Source: an uncultured Actinomycetes bacterium (GTDB lineage Bacteria; Actinomycetota; Thermoleophilia; Solirubrobacterales; Thermoleophilaceae). From it: DNA of 11,011 nt. Within the stretch, counting starts at the first letter, position 1; every line of letters begins with the position of its first letter. This document shows positions 1-6,052 of the stretch, in pieces. The stretch is taken from NCBI GenBank assembly GCA_946481495.1, contig CAMLNW010000073.1, positions 1 to 11,011 of the forward strand, written 5' to 3'. The notes under the pieces were generated by a model. That model was given only the letters and a program-made list of their open reading frames with translations. It searched no databases and was not told the origin of the DNA. The position numbers and the translations under genes are program-made.

Positions 1-678
1 CAGGATCTCGATCGCCTCGTCGGAGAGCGTCTGGGTCAGCGTCGCCATCTCGCCGAGCTCCATCAGCTTCTTGATCACCTCGGGAGCGGCCAGGCCAAGC
101 GACTCGGAGACCTCCTTGACGGTCGCACCGGACTTGATCTCGGTGACGACGTCCTCCTGCGGCTTCTCCTCCTGCTGGCTGAAGTCGGGCTCGACCCACG
201 GCGTGCGGCGGCGGCGGCCACGACGGCGCGGCGGCGCTTGCTGCTGAGGCGGCGGACCGGGTGCACGGCGCGATGCCTGCGAATCGATGACGACGCGGCG
301 CCGGCGTCCTCCGGCAGCGCCTCCGCCACCGTCGCGGGTCGGACGGGCGGGTCGCTGAGCGGCCGCGTCGCCCGACTGGGCGCCGCTGGCCTGGGCGGGC
401 GGGCTCGCCGGCGTTGCCGGCTTCGCGGGCGGCGGGGCCGACGCCGCGGGCTTGCCGTTGCCGGGTCGCGCGGTGCCGGAGGGGCGCCCACCACGCTTGC
501 CACGCCCATCCTCGGCAGGCGCCTTCTTGCCGCCACTGAACGCGAGCTCGATGTCGGCCTCGTCGACGCTCGACGCGGCCGCCTTGACGTTCAGACCGGC
601 AGCCTGGAGCTTGGCGATCACCTCCTTCGAGGGGATCCCCTTCTCCTTGGCTATTTCATGGACGCGCTTCTTAGCCAT
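1..678 (-). CDS. infB: Translation initiation factor IF-2, N-terminal part (cut by window edge)
   Basis: This is the first 226 codons of IF-2, the GTPase that delivers initiator tRNA to the 30S subunit; the GTPase domain lies beyond the window. It starts [16 protein letters not shown], a typical first IF2_N domain (about residues 1-50). A second IF2_N-like domain occupies about residues 177-226. Between them is a long low-complexity linker rich in Pro, Ala, Gly and Arg, with Arg clusters near residues 138-160; such linkers are usual in actinobacterial IF-2. The ATG at 676-678 has a strong AGGAGG ribosome binding site about 10 nt upstream. It overlaps the 3' end of nusA by 8 nt, so translation is probably coupled. 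No ylxR gene intervenes. The frame is open all the way to position 1. Identity is confident; only the N-terminus is seen. Confidence 0.93.
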   Translation of the reverse strand, partial: MAKKRVHEIAKEKGIPSKEVIAKLQAAGLNVKAAASSVDEADIELAFSGGKKAPAEDGRGKRGGRPSGTARPGNGKPAASAPPPAKPATPASPPAQASGAQSGDAAAQRPARPTRDGGGGAAGGRRRRVVIDSQASRRAPGPPPQQQAPPRRRGRRRRTPWVEPDFSQQEEKPQEDVVTEIKSGATVKEVSESLGLAAPEVIKKLMELGEMATLTQTLSDEAIEIL

Positions 679-1987
679 CCACCGGTGCCTCCTCGACAAC
701 GTCGACGTCGTCGCCGGCCGGCGGCTCGCCGGTCACGAAGTCGTTGTCGGTATCGGTGAGCGCCTGGTGCGCAGGCAGGCCGCAGTAGCGCGAGCCTGGG
801 ATCGATGCGTTCGGACAGCGCTTTCCGTTCGACAGGATCGCCGCACAACGGCCAGCAGTCTCCTCCTCGTCGAGCCCGAGCGAGTCCTCCTCGTTGGCGA
901 ACTCGGTCTCAGAGCGGATGTCGACGCGCCAGCCGGTCAGACGCGCAGCGAGCCGCGCGTTGAGGCCGTCCTTGCCGATCGCCAGCGAGAGCTGGTCGTC
1001 GGGGACGATCACCGTCGCCTGCTTGCCGTCGTCGTCGACGAGCACCTCGCGCACACGCGCGGGCGACAGCGCCTTGGCGACGAAGCGGGCCGGCTCCTCG
1101 TTGAACGGGATGATGTCGATCTTCTCGCCGCGCAGCTCCGACACGACCATTCGCACGCGCGAGCCGCGCGGACCGACGCAGGCGCCCACCGGGTCGACGC
1201 CATTGGTGTGCGAGACGACCGCGATCTTCGAGCGGTAACCGGGCTCGCGTGCGACGTTCTGGATCTCGACCAGTCCGTCGGCGATCTCCGGCACCTCGAG
1301 CTCGAACAGCGCCCGGATCAGCTCCGGCGAGCGGCGCGAGACGATGATGCTCGGACCCTTCGCCTGCGACGAGACGTCGGTGATGATCGCCTTGACGCGC
1401 GCGCCGTGGTCGTAGCGCTCGCCGGGCACCTGCTCGGAGCGCGGCAGCAGCGCCTCGACGCGCTCGCGCAGCTGAACTAGCGTGTAGCGCGAGTCGGACT
1501 GCTGGACGAGGCCGGTGATCAGCTCGCCGACACGGTCCTGATACTCGTCGAACATCATGTCGCGCTCGGCCTCGCGGACGCGCTGCAGGATCACCTGCTT
1601 GGCGGTCTGGGCGGCAATCCGACCGAAGTCCTTCGGCGTGACGTCGCGCTCCTCGATCTGGTCGCTGTACTCGGCCAGGACGTCCGGATCGAGCTCCGGC
1701 TCCTCAGGCTCGCGCAGCTCGCCGGTCTCGGGGTCGATCTCCGGCTCCTCCTGGGCCTCCTCGGCCTCGGCGAGCAGCCGCTCCTCCAACTCAGGGGGCA
1801 GGATCAGCTCATATACGGTGAAGTCGCCGCTGTCGTGGTCGATGTCGACGCGGGCGTACTTGGCGGAGCCGGGGCTCTTCTTGTAGGCCGAGAGGAGCGC
1901 GTCGGCGAGCGCGTCCATCAGCGTGTCCGTGGCGATGCCCTTCTCCTGGCCTAGCGCCCCGATCGCCTCGACGATCTCCTTGCTCAT
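671..1987 (-). CDS. nusA: Transcription termination/antitermination factor NusA with Cys-rich C-terminal tail
   Basis: NusA binds RNA polymerase and nascent RNA and modulates pausing, termination and antitermination. The 438-residue product has an N-terminal RNAP-binding domain (about 1-145, with the conserved [16 protein letters not shown] segment), an S1 domain (about 155-225), KH1 with GPRG at 272-275, and KH2 with GKDG at 338-341. Two features are unusual. A run rich in Glu and Pro (about residues 64-113) enlarges the N-terminal domain. The C-terminus carries C381-x9-C391-x10-C402-x4-H407, a putative zinc-binding module, followed by an acidic tail. The start chosen is the ATG at 1985-1987, because MSKEIVEAI matches the family and GGAGG lies 8 nt upstream. 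It begins 1 nt after the rimP stop and overlaps infB by 8 nt. A further upstream in-frame start (2044) would lie inside rimP and lacks family support. Confidence 0.95.
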   Translation of the reverse strand: MSKEIVEAIGALGQEKGIATDTLMDALADALLSAYKKSPGSAKYARVDIDHDSGDFTVYELILPPELEERLLAEAEEAQEEPEIDPETGELREPEEPELDPDVLAEYSDQIEERDVTPKDFGRIAAQTAKQVILQRVREAERDMMFDEYQDRVGELITGLVQQSDSRYTLVQLRERVEALLPRSEQVPGERYDHGARVKAIITDVSSQAKGPSIIVSRRSPELIRALFELEVPEIADGLVEIQNVAREPGYRSKIAVVSHTNGVDPVGACVGPRGSRVRMVVSELRGEKIDIIPFNEEPARFVAKALSPARVREVLVDDDGKQATVIVPDDQLSLAIGKDGLNARLAARLTGWRVDIRSETEFANEEDSLGLDEEETAGRCAAILSNGKRCPNASIPGSRYCGLPAHQALTDTDNDFVTGEPPAGDDVDVVEEAPVDG

Positions 1988-1988
1988 C

Positions 1989-2465
1989 TCAGTTGCCTCC
2001 AGTCCCCGTGTCGTCGTTTCGATCGCTTGCTGCGCCGGCGCCATCCACTAGGTGGCTGCGCGCGATCTCGGCGTACGGGATCGTCACTACTCCCGTTCCA
2101 GCGGCGACGGTCACCTCGTCATCGGAGGCGCCGACGAGCTCGCCGGTGAAGTTGCGGTGGCCGTCACGCGGTTCGCGGGTGCGCACGCGCGCCCGGCGGC
2201 CGAGGAAATGGCGAAAGTGGTCCGGCTTGACCAACGGACGCTCAGGACCAGGCGAGGAGACCTCGAGCCCGTAGTCGGAGAGCAGATCGGTCAGCTCGTG
2301 GGTAACGCGCTCGCAGAGGTCGAGCGTCACGCCATCCGGGTGATCGATCGTCAGACGCAGCTTGTCAGTGCCGATCTTCTCGCACGCAAGCAGCTCGACA
2401 AGCGGCATCGGGCCTGCCAGGCGGGCCTCGATATCGCTGTGGAGTTGGTCTGTGTTGGTCGGCAT
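1989..2465 (-). CDS. rimP: Ribosome maturation factor RimP
   Basis: RimP assists 30S subunit maturation. The 158-residue product has the N-terminal alpha/beta domain (about 1-80, including LDLCERVTHELTDLL and DYGLEVSSPG) and the C-terminal SH3-like domain (about 85-145), followed by a polar tail. The stretch LEVSSPGPERPLVKPDHF is the family hallmark between the two domains. It is the first gene of rimP-nusA-infB, and its stop is 1 nt before the nusA start. I chose the ATG at 2463-2465 (MPTNTDQL). No clear Shine-Dalgarno precedes it; the seven T residues of a terminator-like hairpin end 7 nt upstream. An in-frame GTG at 2496-2498 would put the hairpin in the coding region, and the GGAGG there directly abuts that GTG, so it is less likely. 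Confidence 0.9.
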   Translation of the reverse strand: MPTNTDQLHSDIEARLAGPMPLVELLACEKIGTDKLRLTIDHPDGVTLDLCERVTHELTDLLSDYGLEVSSPGPERPLVKPDHFRHFLGRRARVRTREPRDGHRNFTGELVGASDDEVTVAAGTGVVTIPYAEIARSHLVDGAGAASDRNDDTGTGGN

Positions 2466-2472
2466 AAGGTCG

Positions 2473-2500
2473 AAAAAAAGGTGGGCTGCGAAGCCCACCT
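2473..2500 (-). terminator. Intrinsic terminator-like hairpin in the rimP leader (possible attenuator)
   Basis: On the minus strand, AGGTGGGCT pairs perfectly with AGCCCACCT around a TCGC loop (stem 2479-2487 with 2492-2500), followed by seven T residues (2473-2479, the first being part of the stem). This is a canonical Rho-independent terminator. It ends 7 nt before the rimP ATG and points into the rimP-nusA-infB operon. It either ends read-through from the upstream operon or attenuates rimP-nusA-infB. There is almost no room for a promoter between it and rimP, which favours attenuation. Confidence 0.8.
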
Positions 2501-2506
2501 CCAGGC

Positions 2507-2520
2507 GCGACCGAGGTCGC
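2507..2520 (-). promoter_or_regulatory. Second small hairpin in the rimP leader
   Basis: The minus strand reads GCGACCTCGGTCGC, a 14-bp palindrome that can fold as a 5-bp stem with a CTCG loop. It lies 6 nt upstream of the terminator stem. Its ACCTC (2513-2517) could instead pair with GAGGT (2497-2501), which is part of the terminator's 5' arm. That gives a possible antiterminator alternative. The fold is only 5 bp and could be chance in GC-rich DNA. Confidence 0.35.
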
Positions 2521-2549
2521 GGTACGTCTGAAAGTCCAAGCAGCGGACC

Positions 2550-2557
2550 AGTATAGA
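2550..2557. promoter_or_regulatory. Overlapping divergent -10-like boxes between rimP and the plus-strand gene
   Basis: The plus-strand sequence AGTATAGA contains TATACT on the minus strand (2550-2555, toward rimP) and TATAGA on the plus strand (2552-2557, toward the gene at 2614). Both resemble sigma-70-type -10 elements, in otherwise GC-rich DNA. On the plus strand a weak CTGAAA lies 18 bp upstream; no good -35 is seen on the minus strand. If used for rimP, the leader would be about 78 nt and would contain the terminator hairpin. Confidence 0.4.
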
Positions 2558-2613
2558 CGGGCTTCTCACACGGCAGGGGCGCCTGCGAGCACTAGCCCCT
2601 ACTGTCCCGGATC

Positions 2614-3049
2614 ATGCCCGCCGCAGTCGACGTCATCGACACCTACATCCAGGCCTTACCGGGCGAACGCAGGCGAATCGCGCACACCGAGTGGGGTCTG
2701 CTCCTCTGAGCAGGCGGGCGGTTGGCCGCTCGATGTCGGACTGCGGATCGCCGACGGCCTGCTGACCGTCAAGGCGCACGCGTTGACCGACCCCGAGCAG
2801 ATCGACCCGTGGATGCTGCTCTGGTGGAACCGCTCGACGCGGATGGTCAGGTTCGGCGTGACCCAGGCGCACGAGGTGTGGGTTCACGCCGACTTGCCGG
2901 TCGCGGCCGTGGACGAGACCAGCCTCGACCGCCTACTCGGCTTGGTAGTTGAGGGCGCAGTCGCGGTGCGCGACTTTCAGCGCGCCCAGCGCGAGCCGGC
3001 GCCTGAGGGCGACGGCTGGCTTACGCCGCGTCGCTCAGACGATCCCTGA
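2614..3049 (+). pseudogene. Frameshifted small gene, possibly YbjN-like / secretion-chaperone-like
   Basis: Two plus-strand frames join into one protein. Frame one runs from the ATG at 2614 (MPAAVDVIDTYIQALPGERR) to HTEWGLLL and a stop at 2707-2709. The second frame is already open there and continues through SEQAGGWPLDVGLRIADGLL to a TGA at 3047-3049. Removing one G from the GGGG run at 2693-2696 would restore a single product of about 144 residues. Codon use downstream is strongly GC-rich at third positions, so the second part looks truly coding. From memory, the pattern (HTEWG, GWPLDVGLR, WMLLWWNR, VRFG, VWVHADLP) resembles small actinobacterial proteins annotated as YbjN or type III secretion chaperone-like; the function is unknown. 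No good Shine-Dalgarno is seen. It overlaps the convergent TPR gene by 29 nt. It could be a sequencing error instead of a real pseudogene. Confidence 0.6.
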
Positions 3050-3404
3050 GGTTGCAGTAGTCGGCGCGGTCGGGCCGCATGCCCGCGGCAAGCATCGCGT
3101 GGCGCCTCGCCTCGCGTAGCCGGCCCGTCTTGACGAGCGCCTTGCCGAGGCAGAAGTGGGCGAAGTCGTTGACCGGCGCCCGCTCGACGACCGCCTCGAA
3201 CTCTTCAGCGGCGGGCCCGAAGCGGCCCGAGCGGAAGTAGGCCCGGCCGAGCGCCTCGCGGATCGACGTCTTGTCGGGCTCGAGCTGGCGCGCCCGCTCG
3301 AGTGGGATCGCGGCCGCCGCAAAGTCACCGCGCTCGAGCAGGTCGCTGCCGCGCTTGTAGAGGTCGTATACGCGCTCGCCGCGCTCCTCCGGCGTCTCGC
3401 TCAC
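3021..3404 (-). CDS. Small tetratricopeptide-repeat (TPR) protein
   Basis: The 127-residue protein is almost entirely TPR: three 34-residue repeats at about 11-44, 45-78 and 79-112, each with the A/G-Y-A pattern and a final Pro (LEPD, RAPV, MRPD). There is no signal peptide or membrane segment, so it is probably a cytoplasmic protein-binding scaffold; the partner is unknown. It starts with GTG at 3402-3404, which overlaps the coaBC stop by 4 nt (GTGA), with GAGGTG about 7 nt upstream, so it is the last gene of the mihF-gmk-rpoZ-coaBC run. Its 3' end overlaps the convergent plus-strand gene by 29 nt. In many actinobacteria metK follows coaBC at this place. Confidence 0.85.
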   Translation of the reverse strand: MSETPEERGERVYDLYKRGSDLLERGDFAAAAIPLERARQLEPDKTSIREALGRAYFRSGRFGPAAEEFEAVVERAPVNDFAHFCLGKALVKTGRLREARRHAMLAAGMRPDRADYCNLRDRLSDAA

Positions 3405-4717
3405 GGGTTCACCTCGCTTGCCGTCTTCCTGAGCGACTCGACCTGATCGAGTATGGCGGACGCCACAACCGCCTTCGAGGCCCGCGGAACCGCCTGCTCC
3501 CCGGCTGCGGTGATCACCGTCACCTCGTTGTCGGCCGTGTCGAAGCCGATCCCCGGCTGGGAGACGTCGTTGAGCACCACGGCGTCGAGCTGCTTGCGCT
3601 CGAGCTTGCCCCGCGCATTGTCAAGCGCACCGGCGCCGTGCTCGGCCGCGAAGCCGACCAGGGTTTGCCCGGCGCGCCGCTCGGCGGCAAGACTCGCCAA
3701 GACGTCGACGGTCGGTTCGAGACGGACGGTCAGATCGTCGCGCTCGCCCTTCTTGATCTTGCCGTTAGTGGCATCCGCCGGCCGGAAGTCGGCTACGGCG
3801 GCGGCCATCAGCAGGACGTCGGCGGTCGCGAACGCGGCGCGCGTCGCCTGTTCGAGCTCGGCGGCCGTCGAGACCTCGACGAGCCGAACCCCGTCAGGCG
3901 CGGCGACTGCAAGGTTTGCCCCGACCAGCGTCACCTCTGCCCCGCGCCGCGCAGCCTCGGCGGCCAGCGCCACGCCCATCCGCCCGGACGAACGGTTGCC
4001 GACGTAGCGCACCGCGTCGATCGGCTCGCGCGTCCCTCCCGCGGTGACGAGTACACGCAAACCATGCAGCGCACCGCCCGCCGCGGTCTCAAGCGCCGCG
4101 ACCGGATGCGCGGCGATGGCCGGCTGACCGTCGGGCGCCTCCGGCCCGTCCAGCACCGCCTCGATCGCCGCCAGGATGGCGGCGGGCTCGGCTAGGCGGC
4201 CTGTTCCCCACTCACCCTTCGATGCAAGCGATCCGGTCGTCGGATCGACGATTCGCGCACCGCGGGCGCGCAGCGTGTCGACGTTGGCGACGGTCGCGGG
4301 ATTCGCCCACATCGACCCGTTCATCGCCGGCGCGAGGATCAGCGGCGCCGTACACGCAAGCGCAGCGCTTGTCAGCAGGTTGTCGGCCTGTCCGCTCGCG
4401 AGCTTGGCGAGTGTGTTGGCCGACGCCGGAGCGATCACATAGGCATCGCAGTTGCGCACCAGCTCGAGGTGCGAGATCGGGTCGTGGTCCGGAGCCGCGT
4501 CGCCTGGAAAGGCCCCCCGGGCAGGGTCGGAATCGAACTCGTCGACCAGCACCGGGGCGCCGGTCACGCCCTCGAACGTCGCTGCCCCGACGAACTGGAG
4601 GCTCGTGGGAGTCTGAACGACCCGCACAGCGTGCCCGGCCTTCGTTGCCAGCCGCACCAGCTCGACGGCCTTGTAGGCGGCGATCCCACCTGAGACTCCT
4701 ATGAGCAAACGGGCCAT
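3401..4717 (-). CDS. coaBC: Bifunctional phosphopantothenoylcysteine synthetase/decarboxylase CoaBC (Dfp)
   Basis: CoaBC carries out two steps of coenzyme A synthesis: CTP-dependent joining of cysteine to 4'-phosphopantothenate (CoaB) and FMN-dependent decarboxylation (CoaC). The 438-residue product has the CoaC flavoprotein domain at about 1-190, with catalytic His83 in ISHLEL, PASANT at 97-102 and PAMNGSMW at 130-137. The CoaB domain covers about 219-438, with VTAGGTREPIDAVRYVGNRS and the GKIKK lysine motif at 319-323. In the CoaC substrate clamp (about 163-175, LASKGEWGTGRL) the Cys known from E. coli Dfp is absent; from memory, other actinobacterial enzymes also lack it. The ATG at 4715-4717 lies 27 nt after the rpoZ stop, with AAGGG about 7 nt upstream. 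Identity is confident. Confidence 0.95.
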   Translation of the reverse strand: MARLLIGVSGGIAAYKAVELVRLATKAGHAVRVVQTPTSLQFVGAATFEGVTGAPVLVDEFDSDPARGAFPGDAAPDHDPISHLELVRNCDAYVIAPASANTLAKLASGQADNLLTSAALACTAPLILAPAMNGSMWANPATVANVDTLRARGARIVDPTTGSLASKGEWGTGRLAEPAAILAAIEAVLDGPEAPDGQPAIAAHPVAALETAAGGALHGLRVLVTAGGTREPIDAVRYVGNRSSGRMGVALAAEAARRGAEVTLVGANLAVAAPDGVRLVEVSTAAELEQATRAAFATADVLLMAAAVADFRPADATNGKIKKGERDDLTVRLEPTVDVLASLAAERRAGQTLVGFAAEHGAGALDNARGKLERKQLDAVVLNDVSQPGIGFDTADNEVTVITAAGEQAVPRASKAVVASAILDQVESLRKTASEVNP

Positions 4718-4744
4718 GGGATCGCCCTTACGTCGGTACCGCGA

Positions 4745-4975
4745 TTAGTCGCGATAGGTGTACTTGATCTTGCCTTGCGCGGTCTCCTCAAGCGCGATGC
4801 CGAGGTAGTTCTTCGAGCCAGTCTCGACCATCGGCGGCGGGTACTCGTCGAAAGTTCCCTCACCGAGGTTGTGGTAGTAGCTGTTGATCTGGCGGGCGCG
4901 CTTAGCGGCTACGAGGACGCACGCGTAGTGCGAGTCGACGTGCTCGAGCAGCGTGTCGAGGCGAGGGTTGATCAA
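4745..4975 (-). CDS. rpoZ: DNA-directed RNA polymerase omega subunit
   Basis: Omega helps fold and stabilise the beta' subunit in RNA polymerase. The 76-residue product shows the family pattern: INPRLDTLLEHVDSHYACVL, then VAAKRARQIN, and the C-terminal KNYLGIALEETAQGKIKY segment typical of actinobacterial omega. I chose the TTG at 4973-4975, which forms a TTGA 4-nt overlap with the gmk stop, with AGGA about 9 nt upstream. A further upstream GTG at 5002 would add nine residues not expected in the family. Placement between gmk and coaBC matches the conserved actinobacterial order. Confidence 0.93.
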   Translation of the reverse strand: MINPRLDTLLEHVDSHYACVLVAAKRARQINSYYHNLGEGTFDEYPPPMVETGSKNYLGIALEETAQGKIKYTYRD

Positions 4976-5589
4976 GGTTCGTTCCTGACTTCGGGGACAC
5001 ACATGGTAGCGGCGAGGTCGATCAGCTCCTGTGCCGCCTGTTCGGCATCGGTGTTGACGATCCTGTGGCGGAACTCACCTTGGGCCGCCAACTCCTGCCG
5101 CGCGACCGCCAACCGCCGCTCGATCTGGGCGGCGCTCTCGGCGCCGCGCGCCAGCAGCCGTCGCTCCAGTTCGCCGAGGTCGTCGTTCGGCGGAGCGATG
5201 AACACCTGCTCGGCCTCGGGCATCGTGGCGCGGACTTGGCGTGCTCCTTGGAGGTCGATCTCGAGCACGATCAGCCGCGCGGGTCGTTGCAGCTCGCTGC
5301 GCAGCGTTCCGTAGTGGTTGCCGGCGTACTCGGCGTGCTCGACGAACTCGCCCTGTCGTACCCGCTGCTCGAACTCCGCTCCTGAGAGGAAGTGGTAGTC
5401 GCGACCGTTGACCTCTCCGTCGCGCGGCTCGCGGGTCGTCGCGGACACCGACAGCTCCGCGCCCGCGAAATCGCTCAGCAAGCGGCGGATCAGCGTGCCC
5501 TTGCCGACGCCGGAGGGACCAGTGATCACGAGAACCGGCGGGTTCACGACGGTTGTCGCGTTAGCGCCTGAGGTAGGAGACCAGCTCAT
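4972..5589 (-). CDS. gmk: Guanylate kinase
   Basis: Gmk phosphorylates GMP to GDP using ATP. The 205-residue product has the P-loop GPSGVGKGT at 24-32, the GMP-binding segment TTREPRDGEVNGRDYHFL (51-68), HAEYAGNHYGT at about 85-95, the lid-region FIAPPNDDLGELERRLLARG, and the late FRHRIVNTD motif. The ATG at 5587-5589 has GGAG about 10 nt upstream but lies inside mihF, giving a 29-nt overlap. A GTG at 5545-5547, after the mihF stop, would give a 191-residue protein starting VNPPVLVITG, closer to the usual N-terminus but without a ribosome binding site. The 3' end overlaps rpoZ by 4 nt. Confidence 0.95.
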   Translation of the reverse strand: MSWSPTSGANATTVVNPPVLVITGPSGVGKGTLIRRLLSDFAGAELSVSATTREPRDGEVNGRDYHFLSGAEFEQRVRQGEFVEHAEYAGNHYGTLRSELQRPARLIVLEIDLQGARQVRATMPEAEQVFIAPPNDDLGELERRLLARGAESAAQIERRLAVARQELAAQGEFRHRIVNTDAEQAAQELIDLAATMCVPEVRNEP

Positions 5590-5941
5590 TGCGCTGGCGC
5601 TCCGAGAGGCCGCCGATCGTCTTGCTCGGCGAGATGCGGCAGTGGGTGAGGATGCGATTCACCTTTACGCGACCGTACTTCGGCACGGCGAGCAGTAGGT
5701 CGAAGACCTTGGCTGTCGCCACGTAGTCGGGTGGATCCAGCAGCAGACCGTGGATCTGGCTGCGCCCGGCCTTCAGATCGCGCTTGAGACGCGCCCGCTT
5801 GGTGCGAATCTCGTTCGCCCGCTTGAGCGCGTCCATACGCTGCGTCAGCGAGCGCTCGGGCGTGATGCCAGCCTGCGCGCTTCGGGAGTCGCCGCCTGTC
5901 TGGGTTTGGGTTTTGGCAAGCGATTCGGGCGCGACCGGCAT
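5561..5941 (-). CDS. mihF: Integration host factor, actinobacterial type (mIHF)
   Basis: mIHF is a nucleoid-associated DNA-binding protein of actinobacteria, unrelated in fold to the E. coli IHF. The 126-residue product matches the family from about residue 28: a basic helix (ALKRANEIRTKRARLKRDLK, 38-57), then VFDLLLAVPKYGRVKVNRIL (79-98), which resembles the H2TH-type DNA-binding part, then GGLSERQRNEL near the end. The first 25 or so residues are an extension relative to the mycobacterial protein and look disordered. The ATG at 5939-5941 is the only standard start before Met36. A -10-like TATAGT lies 9 nt upstream, so the transcript may be leaderless. Gene order carB-mihF-gmk-rpoZ-coaBC supports the call. 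Confidence 0.92.
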   Translation of the reverse strand: MPVAPESLAKTQTQTGGDSRSAQAGITPERSLTQRMDALKRANEIRTKRARLKRDLKAGRSQIHGLLLDPPDYVATAKVFDLLLAVPKYGRVKVNRILTHCRISPSKTIGGLSERQRNELVSYLRR

Positions 5942-5949
5942 GGGCGGCG

Positions 5950-5955
5950 ACTATA
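5950..5955 (-). promoter_or_regulatory. -10-like box immediately upstream of mihF
   Basis: The minus strand reads TATAGT here, 8 nt before the mihF ATG is reached. With the usual 6-7 nt spacing, transcription would start near 5943, at or 1-2 nt from the ATG, with no space for a Shine-Dalgarno. No good -35 is seen at 16-19 bp; a TTGGAC at 5978-5983 is 22 bp away, which is too far. Leaderless genes are common in actinobacteria. Confidence 0.5.
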
Positions 5956-5997
5956 CACACGGATCGCGGCCGTGGCGGTCCAAGAGGGCGTTTTTTG

Positions 5998-6009
5998 GGT
6001 GAATTCACC
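5998..6009. repeat. 12-bp perfect palindrome upstream of mihF
   Basis: GGTGAATTCACC is its own reverse complement. It lies in the carB-mihF spacer about 45 bp upstream of the mihF -10-like box, beside a second palindrome. It is a candidate operator, but no regulator is identified. Confidence 0.5.
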
Positions 6010-6012
6010 TTG

Positions 6013-6027
6013 ACCTCAACTTGAGGT
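6013..6027. repeat. 15-bp perfect palindrome upstream of mihF
   Basis: ACCTCAACTTGAGGT has two perfect 7-bp arms around one central base. Three bases separate it from the 12-bp palindrome. The half-site CCTCAA resembles MerR/SoxR-family half-sites, but the spacing is too short for that family. It is a candidate binding site for a dimeric regulator. Confidence 0.5.
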
Positions 6028-6052
6028 TTAGGAAGCTTGGCGTTGCTTGACC

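Noticed and set aside
452..1480. Long plus-strand open frame opposite nusA and infB
   Set aside because: It is antisense to two confidently identified genes, has an Arg/Ala-rich composition typical of GC-rich shadow frames, and shows no domain.
1988..2044. Upstream start for nusA
   Set aside because: It lies within rimP and adds residues that do not match NusA; the downstream ATG has a strong ribosome binding site.
3302..4195. Plus-strand open frame opposite coaBC
   Set aside because: Shadow frame; Arg/Gly-rich with no domain.
4976..5002. Upstream GTG start for rpoZ
   Set aside because: It would add nine residues foreign to the family; the TTG at 4973-4975 gives the conserved N-terminus and a typical 4-nt overlap.
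6013..6027. Canonical SoxR/MerR operator
   Set aside because: The half-site CCTCAA is similar, but the known SoxR box is an 18-bp repeat with longer spacing, and no MerR-family gene is nearby.
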